A stretch of 64,000 nt of DNA, from NCBI GenBank assembly GCA_004335635.1, contig QAXH01005499.1, positions 62,001-126,000 of the forward strand, given 5' to 3'. The stretch is from Chloromonas sp. AAM2. Its lineage: Eukaryota > Chlorophyta > Chlorophyceae > Chlamydomonadales > Chlamydomonadaceae. The position numbers were made by a program, and so were the translations under genes. This document shows positions 51,101 to 63,267 of the stretch, in pieces. A model generated the notes under the pieces. The model saw only the letters and a list, made by a program, of their open reading frames with translations. It was not told the origin of the DNA and made no database searches. Within the stretch, counting starts at the first letter, position 1, and every line of letters begins with the position of its first letter.

Positions 51101-54100
51101 ATTCCTACTGTCCGTGTTTAGTACAGGCAAGTCAAAAGGTCATGTGTTTGGCTGGTGTACAAGTGGTCAATCGAAGGCTGGGATTGAATTGAGCTGAGAC
51201 CATAGCCACCCAAAACCTGCTGTTGGAATCCTTGCAGCGCACCGGCCAATTCAAGCCATGGACCTGATGATAACATAGCTTGATTTGTTGGGGTCAGGCC
51301 CAGGCAAGCTGAAATGTTGCAGCCCAGGCGGGACAACAGCGCTTCCTGCAATAGCGCTGCAAACCGCACACATGCCTCGCACACATGCCTCGCACACATG
51401 CCTCGCACACATGCCTCGCACACATGCTCAATAGCACTGCCAGACCCCTGATTGCGCATGACGTGTGGCTGTGTGTGCAGTTGCCCAACGTGCTGTGCGT
51501 CATGAGCAGCGAGCCGGACGACAATGCCTCCGAGTTCTCCAACTTTGGCGACACCTCGGTGCACCTGGCAGCGCCCGGCAGGGTGGTGGTCACCACAACC
51601 ACAGGTGGGGCCGCGAGTGCATATGGAGATCATATCTCAATGGCCAGCATGGTTGCTACTGGTCGTTGCCTTGCTGTTGAAGCCCGACTCACAGGCCGGT
51701 CGTATCTCGCATGGCAACTCTGGCTGGCTACCCAGTGAGCCTCTCCCCGCTTTTGTTCTGCACACGGCTTATCTGTTGTGTGCTGCCTGGCCCGCAGGTG
51801 GTCGGTACAGTCCGCTGACGGGCAGCTCCTTCTCCGCCCCCATAGCCACGGGCGTGGCGGCGCTAGTACTGTCGGTGCTGGGGGCGGCGGACGGCAACTA
51901 CAGTAGGGCAGCGCAGGTGTGTGCGGACCGGGCAATGCAATGACCATCCATATGCAGCAATGCAGCACCCGTGCACAATCCATGCAGACAAGCTGTCCTG
52001 AGCTGCCGGCAACGCAGTCACGCATCACATGCACTGGCCACGCGCATCAGAAGTCCTGTCCTCTGCCCTGAAGCCTGCCTTGATGCACGTACTTCACAGG
52101 CTCGTGCAGCCCTGCTGGGAAGCGTGGCCCCGCAGGCCAACTTGCGTTGCGCGGGCAGGGGCAGACTGAGTGCTAGTGGGTCGCTCAGGATGGCGCTGGC
52201 CATGGCTGCCAACGCTTCAGGTAGGACTCTGGCCAATGCTCGAGGGGCTGAGGTGTTTGGCTGACCCATGGAGGTGTACTGCAACAAAGCCAAACATCAC
52301 ACATGTCACACAACAGACGAGTCAACATGCTGCCATCAGCCACTGCTGACGTTCCCTGCTGCACTGCGACATGCACTTGCACGGTTTTGAGGTAGCAGCC
52401 ATGTCTTCAGCAGCTCAATCAACAGTGCTAGGCTTGATGACGTTTCTCTGCAGGCACTCCCTTGCCCAGCCTGTCCGCCAGCCTTGCCACCCCGCCTGCA
52501 CTTCTGTCCAACATAAGCGGCCGCCAGGACCCCAGCCCAGCCACACCAGCAGCCATGGCGTCAGGGTTCATGGACCGCTACTACCGCCTTCCGTCAGGAT
52601 GGGGCACACTGCTGCCCCCCCTGTCACTGGCAGGCCTCACACTGCTAGACGTGTCGCCGCGCCCCTCGCCTCTCGCATTCTTCCAGTCCTTCAAGTTTGC
52701 AGGTGCGGCTGCCATGCCTGCCATGTGCAGTGGCAGACCAACACAGGCACCCTCCTCTCTCCAGCCATCCATGACAGGCCAGGCAACATTCGTTCACACT
52801 TCTTGGCACGCACAGCTACGGACCATGCTGCAAACCATGGTTAATGTTTCATGCACCTTGCAGTGTGGTCTTCCTTGCAGATGCTTTTGTGAGCATTCGC
52901 TCCCATGTGCTGTTGAGCCGTCCCGGTGTGTGGAGTGTGCGTGTGTTGAGCCCTGCTTCCCGCTCATCCTACCGGCTGCTCGTTGGAGGCACTGTGCTCT
53001 CGCTGGGTGCTAACGGTCAAGGGGCCTTCGTGGCTTTGAGCACAGGTGCGCTGGCCATGACACACACGCAACGTGCTAGCCACCAACACAGCGTGCACAC
53101 ACAACATGCTTAACTGTACAAGCACAGGCTTGTGAATGGTACATGGCTGACCGGGGCCTGCCCTGCCACTGGCATCAGAATGCACATCAGAGGGTTGCAT
53201 TGCTGCATGCATGTGGAAAGCTATGACCCCTGCAACTCTGTGACACGTTGTCGCACTTCCTGGTTGAACACAGTTCAGCAATGGGCCTGAGGCTCTGTGA
53301 TGCTGTGTCTTGTGCGCCAGGGCTGTACGCTTGGGAGCTGCAGATGATGCCTCCCCTCACGCGCACTTTTGTGCAAGTGCGTGCCCCCACCAGCCCCCTG
53401 GCAGACACTTCCTCCGAGGCCCAGGACGCCAGCGGGGGCGCATCAGACTGGACGGTCATGTCCGGTGCATACACCCTAGCGGCCACACGCTACCATCCGC
53501 CCGGCTTTGGCCCTGCCATGTCACCCTCATCACACTACGAGGCCAGCCTGCTCGCACGTGGCTGGCTGCTGCGCTACAACACAACAAGCTTCTCAACACT
53601 GACCGAATCACCACCGCCACCACCGACACAAGCCATGGGCAGCAGCAATGCCAGCAGCAGTGCAGCTCTGAACGCCTCTAACCTGGCCAGCAGCACCGGC
53701 CTGCCGCTCATGCTGCCCCGGGCCCTTGCCTCCTTCCTCATGGGTCGGCCCGAAGACCTCACACCCCTGCCTGTGCCCGGGCTGGCATCGTCTCAAGCGG
53801 GCAACACAGCTCAGCAACCCAGCATACGGTTTGTGCGGGCAGCCAGGCTGCCAGACCTTGCGTTCTCAGCACCCGGTGCTGTTCAGACGCACCTGTTTCC
53901 TGGCGGTCTCCAGGAGGTAGCAGTTGATAGCGTCATTTCTCCCCTTGGAGCAGTCAGTGAAGGCAGCGCCCAGGCCAGGTTGGGCGGCAGTGCTGCGCCG
54001 GGCCTGGTGGGCTGGGCCACCACTGTCCTGCGCAGCGACACACTCCCGCAGCGGATCACCATACGGGTGGGTCATGCCGGCAGCACCTGGTGCGGTCCTT

Positions 54101-56863
54101 AGGTTCGCCATGCTTCACAGGGCACAGCGCTCTGGAGTCTGCCAGCTGCAACTGATCAGGAGATAGCAGTCTGCATTGTGCAAGGATCCGACCTGGGCCG
54201 TTGCCGGCTGAACCCAAGCATGCTGGCTGAACCCAAGCCTTGAACTCAGCCATGTTAGGACTCCAATGTCCACTCGCACAACTGGTGAATGTAGGGTCGT
54301 GATTTATCGAAGCAGACTGATCAACATCAACAGATTGCATTCATTTGATGGACAGGGTGACTGGGTTGAGTTGAGCGCCTGCGTGCTGTCAGGGTCAGAT
54401 GCTGCAGCACTGCTGAAAGGCTGGATACACTGGTATTTGCTGTAGCTTGGCCGCTGCCTGTCCTTTTAATTGCAGGCCTTGTGTCGTGCATGCATGCTGC
54501 TGCTGAACGACCTTCCAGTGCTGGACGGTTGGGAATCGGCTGCCTCAACCACCTCAACCACTCCCACCTCCACCCTGTCCCCTCAAATGTCTGGGTGCAT
54601 CACGCTTTCTCCTGGAGAGCTCATTCGCATGTCCCTGGTGTTTGCCACCACCGACGTGACGTGGTCCCCCCTGGTCCTCGGATGGGCGACGTGTGAGGTG
54701 GGTGAACTGGTTCTGGCTCACTTATACGAAGACCCGGGGTGAGCTTAGGGTTTAAGTTTATCACGATCATGTGCCTACGGTTGGAAGTTTCCATGTACCA
54801 GAGGACATTCATTCCTGTCCACCTTTCATCATGCCAGCCACGAACCCACGGCCGACAGCTTCTTTTGCTGCTCTGCGCGAACAGACCGCAGATAGCGGCA
54901 TATTCCAGCAGTTTGCGGGCAGCACCCTGAGCCCTGACACCTGGGACATGGACACCTCCAACGCAGGTACGTGCAGCTGTGTGCACGTGTCTGCAAGCCG
55001 TTTGCCAGGCTTGAACACAGCTGGCACATGCAGGCATGCACAGTCAGGTGTCGTCATCACAACTAGTGCAGGTGTTGGCCAGGCAGGAAGACACGGCTGC
55101 AGTGCTTTGCCGCTGGCGGTTGGTTGAGAAAGCGCCTCGAAACTGTTGATCGGCTAATTGCAGGGCATGTGCCAGGCGTTCAGTGCGATGCATGGCGCAG
55201 CCCCGGCCTGCTGGGCCCTGGCAGTGCGGACATTGGGCTGGTGGCTGCAGAGCTGAGCAGCGGCACAGGGGGCACCACAGCACAAGGGTCCTGGTTTGCA
55301 GCCCAGACGCCGCAACAGGGGCCGCAGTTCAAAAGCCGCTTACCAGGCCTCCTGTGCGCGGATGGAAGCGAGTGTGTCTGGCCCTGGTCGTTCACATTGG
55401 AGGTGCGTGGGTTGGTCGTTTTGACCCCTGGAGCGCCGCCCAGAGTGCTGGGTCACGCACGTGTATGCTGTATCATCTGCACACACTGGCTGGCCGCTGG
55501 CTGGCCGCTGCCTGGCCACAGCCTCACAAGCACACGCCTAACTTAGACGCCTAACTGGCCTACATGCACGCAACCTGGCACTGTTGCTTGCAGTCCCTTT
55601 TCCCTGGGTTGGCCTTGCAGTACCCCAATCAGACATTCAATGTGCGTTGCTGGACCTACTGGTCTGGGGACTTCAAGGCTGGGCCGCGAGCACTGCCCGT
55701 CCGCGCCAGCGGCAGCAGTGGCCGACCCACCAGCATTTACCTGGCAGGGCAGCAGGTGTGGAGCGGCAACTGGCCAGGGGTCGTCTCCAACTCCTCGCTA
55801 TCAGTGACCCAGCCCGCATGGGCGGCAGTGGCACCGACAATGACATCCCTGGGTGTTAGCATGCAGCAACTGGCGGTGGAATGGTTTGACGTGGAGGCCA
55901 GCAGCTACCTCCTCCTCATGGATGGGAACCAAGTCCTGCTGGTGAGTCCGCTTACACCAGCACTGGGCGTCTCGAAAGCCACAAGAGCTTGCATCTCAGG
56001 TTCCCAAAGCTGAGGGCTACATGGACCACAAGGACAAACTGTGTGTGTGTGTGTGTGTGTGTGCGCGCAGATTGATCCAGCCTCAACACGTCTGCCCATT
56101 GTCGTCGCCAGCCAGGACACCTCTGCCAGCCTTCCAGTAGGGCGTGTCACAGTGGGCATGCCCGGCCACTTTAGCGTGGCTGCGGCGCCTGCTGCGGCCG
56201 ACATTGGGTCGGTGGTAGAAGCGGACCTCTGGGGCTTAGCGCGTTTTGGGGTGGCAAACAGCAGGGCCCAGGGATTGGACTTTTTGGCCAGCTATGGCAC
56301 TGGACTGGGTGCGCAGGTGAGAACCATATGCACATGTGTACGCGGCCATGTAAAGCAGTGCAGACACGTGCTTGTGCCTTGTCATGCTGATTGAGTGAGA
56401 TCATGCGGGTCATGATGATTCGTCGGACATTACACATTCTGCAATCGTTTGTGAATTTGTCTTCCTGCAGGTCCGCTACAGTGCCGCGTATGGTTTCATG
56501 CTCAACCCGCTCGACCAGCGTCTGACCCTCACACTGAGCATGTTGGATGCGGGCTCCTCCGCAACTGCTGTCCTGGCAGGTGGTGTCACGCTGCTCAATG
56601 CGCGGAGGTTTGACAATAACAGTTTGCCAATATCTGTTGCATTCAATGTTTCTATTCCTGCTCGTTCATTTATTCCACTGGCTGTGATTGCCAAGACAGG
56701 CAGGCCTGATGGAAAGACTTTGTTCAGTTTTGCTGTGATTGGTGCGTCACCACTAGGTCGTGGCCCGATAGATAATAGCCTGTGGTTCCAAGCTGCCAGT
56801 ATTGGCGGGACTTCAACAGACATGGGGGAGGCTGGGCCTGCAGTCGCTCTGGGTGCGATGTAA
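45129..56863 (+). CDS. Type II membrane-anchored subtilisin-like serine protease (S8) with PA14-like C-terminal region
   Basis: Twenty-two exons give 1521 residues: 45129-45299, 45381-45515, 45754-45888, 46134-46197, 46819-47133, 47670-47795, 49050-49264, 49678-49834, 50511-50582, 51059-51126, 51481-51604, 51798-51916, 52100-52220, 52454-52702, 52881-53045, 53321-54066, 54476-54697, 54804-54966, 55164-55402, 55621-55941, 56071-56316, 56471-56863. There is no signal peptide. A basic stretch (PVPRRRK) precedes one hydrophobic segment (about 63-85), which predicts an inside-N anchor. Residues about 148-270 look like a propeptide. The catalytic triad is D284 (AIVDSGVDVNHPDL), H356 (SHGTGVAG) and S538 (GSSFSAPIATG), with the oxyanion N465 in VVAAAGN. 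The roughly 950-residue C-terminal part has a PA14-like block (DAFVSIRSHVLLSRPG), a Ser/Pro-rich linker and unassigned beta-rich sequence. Large algal subtilases include the hatching enzyme sporangin; a wall-lytic role is only inference. The start of exon 18 and end of exon 10 are uncertain. Confidence 0.88.
46612..46660 (+). repeat. Dispersed repeat, copy 2 of the ATTGTGCTCAG family (short)
   Basis: ACAGACTTGAGCATGACATT followed by GTGCTCAGTTTCGTGAGAGC matches 48205-48260 and the complement of 25890-25950. It lies in an intron of the subtilase gene. Confidence 0.6.
47429..47523. repeat. CA microsatellite bracketed by a 17-bp direct repeat
   Basis: TGGCATCCTGACGTCAG occurs at 47429-47445 and again at 47507-47523. 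Between them lie CCTGCGCG and about 23 CA units (47454-47500). It lies in the subtilase intron before the exon with the catalytic aspartate. Confidence 0.9.
48146..48178. repeat. CA microsatellite
   Basis: About 16 CA units lie in the subtilase intron between 47796 and 49049, just upstream of the dispersed repeat copy at 48200. Confidence 0.9.
48195..48270 (+). repeat. Dispersed repeat, copy 3 of the ATTGTGCTCAG family
   Basis: ACATCACAGACTTTGAGTAT followed by GCCATTGTGCTCAGTGTCAT, then GAAAGCTTTCCCATGCACTG, is collinear with the complement of 25905-25975. It lies inside a subtilase intron. An open frame (ITDFEYAIVLSVMKAF) is kept but is not part of the protease. Confidence 0.65.
50790..50945 (-). 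repeat. CATG-rich dispersed repeat, copy 2 (inverted relative to 5128-5287)
   Basis: The reverse complement of this segment matches 5128-5287: ATGCATGCGGCAGCAGGCCC, then GATGCAGACCCATGCATGTC, AGCATGCCACCCTGTAGCAT and GGGCGTAGCATGGGCTACT. It lies in the subtilase intron between exons 9 and 10. Unlike copy 1 it is not followed by a MITE. Confidence 0.85.
51366..51427. repeat. 13-bp minisatellite, about five units
   Basis: The unit GCACACATGCCTC is repeated four times perfectly with a fifth degenerate copy, 50-110 bases before the acceptor of subtilase exon 11. Confidence 0.9.
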
Positions 56864-57601
56864 GAACCTACTTTCGCGTCCAAGCTGTGCCAGGCGTCTT
56901 TGAGGCTGTGATTGGTGACACACCACCACTAGTGCTGCCGTGTGCCATAATTCTCTTCACATGCATGTTGGACTGGCTTAGCACCCTCCCTTGATGCACC
57001 CTCTGATGTGATCTTGATGCTGCTATACAAATTGTTCTAACGGGCCATGGGGCCACACAGGCACACCATAGCAAAGTCGATGCGTATTCAACCACAACAA
57101 CAGCAGCCACAACAACCACAACAGTCACAGTAAGCAAGTACACAGTTGCACACCACTGCTGCACCCTGCTGATGAGAAAGCTTCTGCTAGTGGGTCTCAT
57201 TCCCTCTTGAGTCACCAAAGGTTGTCACCCCATCGGTGTCTTTCCCTGACCGCAAGCCCCATTTGTGCATGTGACACCTCGTCCCACCTTGACCGCCCAG
57301 CGCCTTGAATCTGGCAGCACCCACATGCAGCATGACTTGGCTGACGTGTGATCTGCACATAACCTGTCTGCAAACAGGGCAAGCAAACGCAACAGGACCT
57401 TTTGAGATTGTGATGGCACGAGACCAGGGGATCATGCAGACAGACAGGGGGGATTATCCAGAGCACCAATTGACATCCCTGATTGTTCTCCAACTGCCTG
57501 TCTCGACGGCTGCATTGCACACGAACCCCTGTATTGACGCTCTGTTCGCGATTTTCCAACAAGTGAGGGCGTGTTGGTTAGGGCGGTTTCTTCCAGCCGA
57601 C
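56864..57601. other. Spacer between the subtilase and the membrane-protein gene
   Basis: It contains a copy of the GCATGTTGGAC-GGCTT repeat (56962-56990) and a CAA/CAG-rich run (57080-57130). The presumed promoter of the downstream gene lies before 57602. No gene was recognised. Confidence 0.55.
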
Positions 57602-60600
57602 ATGGCCAGCTCGCCATCGGACGAACGTTGGCTCGGATTGTCACGCGAATTAGTGAGGATGCAAACCTGGCAGCAGTGCTCACCTCCTTTAGTCTTGTTG
57701 TTCTCCCAAGAGTCCTGAGGACCTGCGCACGTAAGGATGCAGGCCAGCTCCTTGCAGCTGAAGGCCACCACCCTCAAGCCGCGCCTTCACAGCGGTGCGG
57801 ATACCGCATGCCAGCCATTGATACATCCTGCTTCATGTCGACATGGAGGGGTGCACAGCATGGTCGGATAGTGCACATGCACAAGGTGCACCAGGCTGGA
57901 AGTTTGGCAAGCCTCAGTAACGCATGTCACCTTCTCTCTGACGTGCAGCTACCAAGCTCACATGCTTGTGGCGGAGGCGTATGCATGTCTTCAGCAACGC
58001 TGCGCCTCAGGACCCACTGCCTTCTGATCAGGAGCAGCCCAGTACCACCACACCGCCTGCACAGTCTGTTCGTGGCACACTAGAGCAGGATGCAGAGGCC
58101 ACGGAATCTCCTGTGGTTGAGGCCACCAACGTTTTGGAGCCAGACGCAGCAGGACCACCTGGTATGAGCAGGCTACACTGCCACACCCTCAACAATAATC
58201 GTGTCTTTATCAGCACTACCACCTCCAGCACTAGCACCAGTACCAACACAGTATCTACTACTGTCTGGTAAGTTGCCGTGGACTGTAACTACTGTATGCT
58301 GCTGCTGGTGCTGCAGACGGGTCCCTCCTGCCCCGAATGCCAGACGTCGTCACACAGCAGGCCGTCACCGTCTACACAGCCCTGGCGGCCACCTATATGC
58401 TCCAGGTGCGGCCATCACACACCAGACTGAGATGCCAACTTTATCAGTTCATGAGGGGAGGCGGTGAACTTTGTTTGTGAGGCGGCCGGGCAATGTCAAG
58501 TTCCGCCGGAAGTCCAACCAATCAAACTCGGCTGTTCAATGCCTTGTTGGCACCGCAACCCCACACCATTTGCTGCCCGTGTTGAATGGCAAGCATATAT
58601 ACTCATTCTAGCTCCAATACCAACCAGTCAAACTCAGCGCTACGGCATATCATACCTTCATTCAAGCTGTTTTCTGTTTTGATGTGCCACAGGGTGCCGG
58701 TTTCGCCCTGGTCGCCTGGCAATGCCCCAACCTGCTGTTGCCAGCCGTTGCCACCGGGCCTCTGGGCAGCACATTGCTCGGCTGCATGGCTGCTGCATCT
58801 GTCATGGCGTCAGGCCTAATGCTCCATCTATGGGTAGGCAGCAACAACAAGTATTGTTGCTCAAACGCCTTCTCACCGCCAGCCCTGTCGGCATTCACTG
58901 AACACCACACATTCCGTCCTCATGAGGGTGTGCAGCGGGTACCACATGGCAATGCACTCAAGGCATCCCTTTGGCAATGTTTTGTATGCTCAGCTGCTGT
59001 GTTGCAGTAAGTTTTTGTTTTAATTTAAAGGTTTTGTGCGAGCTCCGCCATCACATGCGATTTGAGCTTACCCACAGCACAATGAGAAATCGACCTCCAT
59101 GGCGGTTTTGTACTGCTAAACCACAATGCGGCATGGATAGAGAGGCAGCCAGGTACGGCAACTTGGCCCTCTAGTTGACCTGTGCATGCGTGTGCTGTGC
59201 GTGTGCAGGTGACTGCCCGGGCCGGTGAGCTTGGCACTTGGCGGCACCAGCGCATCAATGCGGCACTGGCGCTCTACGGGGCTATCACGTGCCTGTCCAC
59301 GGCCTGGGCAGCCGCTGTGTCGCACCCAGTGCTCTCGGGGTGAGCCAAGCAGGCACTGTGTTTGCCTGCTGTGTGCACACTACCATAAAAATTTGGGTTT
59401 GGCACTAGTTGGCAGTGTTGGGCAGGACAAGCTTTTGAAATTTTTTTGAAATCACAAGGTGCTCAGAGCACCTCAGGCCGCGCCTCGCTCCACCGGTCCA
59501 CAGATGATAAGCTGTGCCTCTGAGTGTGCACACACATCTGCTGAGAAACCAACTGGTGCATCTGTCGGTGTTGCGTTGTGTGTGCCCGCAGTGTGCTGCT
59601 GAGCACCTCCCTTGGCTGCACAGTCGCATGTGCTCTGGTGGCGCGGTCCTGCTGGGGCCACGGGCCCTGGCTGCAATGGAGCGTGGTGCCCGGGGACGCG
59701 GCCGCCACCGCAAACATAGTGCGCTTCTTCCTGACGCGCGACGTGACGACGCTGGCCGGCCTGGTGTGCCTGACATGGCTGGCTGCATGCGCTGCGGGGG
59801 CACCAGGTCAGGCCTCGGGCATTTGAATACGCGTCTGGATTGGCTGTGTCACGTTGTCTGTGTTGCACAACGATTACACGTGCACACATGTCTCGTCCGC
59901 ATGCCATGACCAGTGGCCTGAGAATTGGCATGTGCAAGTGTGTCAGCGATACCCAGCAGTAGCAAGCGTTTGGTGGCCTATTCTGCAGGGGCCCATAGCT
60001 TTATTGTTGTCCCATTGTGAAGTGATCAATAGCTGGGCTGTCAGCCTTAGCCTCAAAGAAAGCATTGTGTTCCAAATGTATCTAGCCCTATTGCACGCCT
60101 TGTTGCTCGGTTGCCCAGGTGTACTGCTGGACGCAGCCAGCTGGGGCATGAATGGTGCTGTTGTCGCCGTGCATCAAGCCAGCGGCATGCATCCCTTCTA
60201 TCCCTACGCAACCACAGCAGCAGGGGTGGGCGCATTGGATGCACTGCGGCGCGGCGCCGCTGCCGGCCTGCTGCTGTCCGCGTTCGCTGCGCACACATTG
60301 CTGGAGGCCGCCACACACGTGCGCAGACTGGACCTCATACCCTTCATCAAGGCCAATCTAGTGCAGTGAGTGTGTTGGCAGGTCTGTTAGCCTGTTATCC
60401 TGTAGGTCTGTTAGCCTGCTGACTGTAACAGTGCTCTCATAGACCTGCTCTCATAGACCAACTATCTGTGCACCAGATAGTACTTCTCTTAGACCTGTTT
60501 GTGCGTGCTACAGCGCACAGTACTGGCTACATACGCAGGTGGCACAGGCTGGTTTGGTATTGACGGCTGTTGCCCTGCTCGACCCAGCCATTGACTCCTT

Positions 60601-61181
60601 TCATGTGGTTACAGTTCACTGAATGACGGCAGCAACCCCGTGCTGGTGCTGGTGGGGCCGCCCCGCTCGCGCTTTGCACTGCTGCAAGGCGTGTCCCTGG
60701 GTGCGGGCGGCGGCCTGCTGGCGGCCTTCCTGCTGCGGGCCGCGCGGGTGTGGACCTGAACCAGGACGCGGCCCTGATGGCACCTCTGCACTGGTCGGCT
60801 CTGTGAGTCCAAGGTTACGCAGCTTTATGTGACGGTCTTTCCTTGCAAAACGTGCACTGACATGCCCTGCTGAGCCAGTCAACAGCATCCTTGGACGGTC
60901 ACCTGAACAACTGCAGGTGCAATTGCACATTGCTGTGGGTAACCTTGTGCCTTGTTGTGCCTTGTGACAAGGTGTTCCAGATTGTGACCATGACAGCTGT
61001 TCTGCGCACTGTCGTTTGCAGGCTTTTGGTAGCCTACCTCGTGCTCACCCTTTGGGTTGTGGACTGGAGCTTCGTGCTGAGGGGTGCCCAGGCTGTATTT
61101 GACTTTTTTGCCAACATCGTGTCGTTCGTTACCCAGACAGTAGTACTACGCCGCGAGTGGACCCAGGCACACAAGTTGTGA
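57602..61181 (+). CDS. Predicted multi-pass membrane protein, possibly plastid-targeted; apparent frameshift near 60740
   Basis: Exons: 57602-57652, 57758-57794, 57949-58161, 58317-58405, 58693-58833, 59209-59339, 59592-59806, 60119-60365, 60615-60759 (or to 60802 with a frame change), 61022-61181. The middle exons from 58317 on join in phase and are solid; the first three are less sure. The N-terminus is Lys/Arg/Ser-rich without early acids, followed by an acidic, proline-rich spacer (EQDAEATESPVVEATN). At least five hydrophobic segments follow, for example LLLPAVATGPLGSTLLG, LYGAITCLSTAWAAAV and DVTTLAGLVCLTWLAACAA. I do not recognise the family. In the frame of exon 9 a TGA ends the protein at 60759 (422 residues). 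In another frame the exon runs on (DLNQDAALMAPLHWSA) to a GTGAGT donor whose phase fits the final exon at 61022, which adds another hydrophobic segment. Confidence 0.7.
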
Positions 61182-62291
61182 TGGACAACTCAAACACGAA
61201 CGGGGAATGTAACGACCTGTGTGCAATTTTTGCAAATAGACTGCTGGATCGGGACTTGCCACAGCTTTGCCTGGACTGCTGGATTGTTGCTTGACATGAC
61301 CTGGTGAGGCTGCTGTAAGGTGACTCGCATGCACTGCCTTGCTGTGCTGTTGAGGTGAGCCAACATCCCACGTCCGCATGCTAGGTGCATAACGTACACC
61401 CGTAAATGGATGCTATAATCTACTCCCCAGGACAACCCTTGAGAGACGAGGAAACCGAGGAAACTGAAGCTTATCCCGATGTCTTCGGGCAATTATCTCG
61501 CACACTTGGGTCAGACCGGCCATGCATCAGGCACTGTGCTGCTGCTGCGATACGCACATGGATCGACAGGCACATGGGTGCAAGGACACGTTTCAAGCGG
61601 CATCTTTGAAGAGCCACAGGGGGACATGAGTCTTTTGGCGCCTTCAGTGGCACGGATGGGCTAAAAGCTACTACCTGCTTTCCACGAAGGAAGGCAACGC
61701 CGTAACAACCAGGCAGAGGCCGTTGCCAACACTGCTATGCTCCTACATGTCATCACTATCTTGAGCCGGTATGTGGGTGGAGCGCCAGGCGTAGCGGGTT
61801 ATCTGGGCTGTATCTACTACAAATCAAATCCGACGCAGAATAGATTACACTATAAAGGTGTAACTTGACGTTTTTTTTACATTGACTTGAGCACGTAAGC
61901 TGGTGATGTTCGTTTAACTGCCCTGTCATGCATGTAACCATGCCTGGCCTTGGAGCCAGAAAACTCAGGGTATTCAAAACAACAGCCTAACGTACAACGG
62001 GTACGCACGAGCAGCCGGTCATGGGTGCAGCGCCACATGAGTGGAATCCCTCATGGAAACGCCAGACCGTGTTAAGGGCGGGGTTCCCGACCAGTGTCAA
62101 AAGGCTGCAACCTCTTGTACCATGCACATGCAGTTTGCTGGTGCCCTTCCCCAAAAAAGTCAGCCCTAGACATTACATGCAACTTGAGACACGATGCGTG
62201 TTCAGGGGCTTTCGTCCAGTGGTAACAGGTTGCAACCTGATGGCATAAAGAAGTTCTGTCGCTGTTATTCAAAACCAGAGGCCAGCCACAA
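61182..62291. other. Convergent spacer between the membrane-protein gene and bL31c
   Basis: This is 3'-3' intergenic sequence. Apart from the bL31c polyadenylation motif at 62173, I see only short unassigned ORFs and a T8 run near 61871. Confidence 0.5.
62173..62177 (-). terminator. TGTAA polyadenylation signal candidate for bL31c
   Basis: TGTAA on the minus strand lies about 115 bases beyond the bL31c stop codon. Confidence 0.45.
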
Positions 62292-62855
62292 CTACTTCCG
62301 CTTGCCCTTTGCGCCTCCCTTAGCTGCTTTCTTAGGAGCATCCTCGTCCACGGCCTTGCCTGGAATGCTGGCAGCAGCGCCCACCTCGCTGAGGTCATCA
62401 CCCAGATCAGCAAACTTCTTCTTGAACCTGCATGCATGGGACAAGGCAGCTGAGCCATGCCAACTGGCCAAACAGCCCCAGAAGTCAGCTGCACTGAATA
62501 GTAAAGCAGCCTTCTGCACTGGAGGCTGCTCACATCATGTTGATGAGCTTGCTACCACCCACTTGTTAAGCTGTCCCTCGTCCGTGAGCATCATGGTGCG
62601 GACGCCGTTGTAGAACGGGTGGTTGCCAGAGTAGATGTCCACGTTGTACAACGCCTTGGTGCCGCCGACCTTCATCACCTCCACACCGTTGCATACAACA
62701 GGGGCTTCGGGGTGCCATTCTGGATGAATGCCCTTCCTCATCATCACTGCGCCAGTCGCCCCTCGGCTGCCCAGGGAGCGAGCAGGCACAGAAAGTCTGG
62801 CACCGCCGAACGCAGTCACGCGGCTGCCGCAGGTTGGCATGCTGCAGGTAGCCAT
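62292..62855 (-). CDS. Plastid 50S ribosomal protein bL31c
   Basis: Component of the large subunit of the plastid ribosome, contacting the 5S/central protuberance region and bridging to the small subunit. Two exons (62855-62563, 62427-62292) encode 142 residues. The first about 40 ([16 protein letters not shown], then Arg/Ser/Ala-rich) form a transit peptide. The mature domain starts at [19 protein letters not shown] and continues with [13 protein letters not shown] and [13 protein letters not shown], the normal bL31 landmarks. A Lys/Ala-rich tail ([13 protein letters not shown]) closes it, as in plastid L31. Only one cysteine remains in the domain, so it is the zinc-free form. An upstream in-frame extension exists, but the ATG at 62855 gives the typical leader. 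Confidence 0.93.
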
Positions 62856-63267
62856 CTGGTCAGCGACCTGTGGATGGCAAGGCACAGCCGCAAAGTACTG
62901 CTTGCAGAACCCCAGGCCTGGCGAGCACGTCTGCGTATATTGTTCAAGCCATTGCTGTGCCTTCACACTGTGACAGGGTGCTGGATGCTGTTGCTATGGC
63001 CAAGCAACCTACTAGTTCAGATACATCACCAGCCATTGCGCACCTGTACTGGTCACTTGAGCTAGATGGTGTTTCAGGCAGCAACTTGTGATGCGTGCCC
63101 TGCCAGACGCCGGGCACTAATTGCTGACGGTTTGGAAACGGTTTTAGAGGTGCCTTTTACAGGGGCCCTCTCGCAACCGATCTTCGACGATGAGCGATGT
63201 TGGCAAAGCCGCGGTATGCCAGATGAGAAGTGAATTCAGAAAACAAATCTGATCTGTCAGCCCTAAG
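62856..63267. promoter_or_regulatory. Shared 412-bp spacer between divergent bL31c and the CxxC protein gene
   Basis: The two coding regions start 412 bases apart in opposite directions, so both promoters must lie here or overlap. No TATA box or defined motif is evident. Confidence 0.5.

Noticed and set aside
51366..51427. CRISPR-like array
   Set aside because: The 13-base units are contiguous with no spacers and lie in an intron; this is a minisatellite.
60891..61181. Independent small gene of 96 codons
   Set aside because: Only the part after the acceptor at 61021 is protein-like and it joins the upstream membrane-protein gene in phase; the sequence before it is intron.
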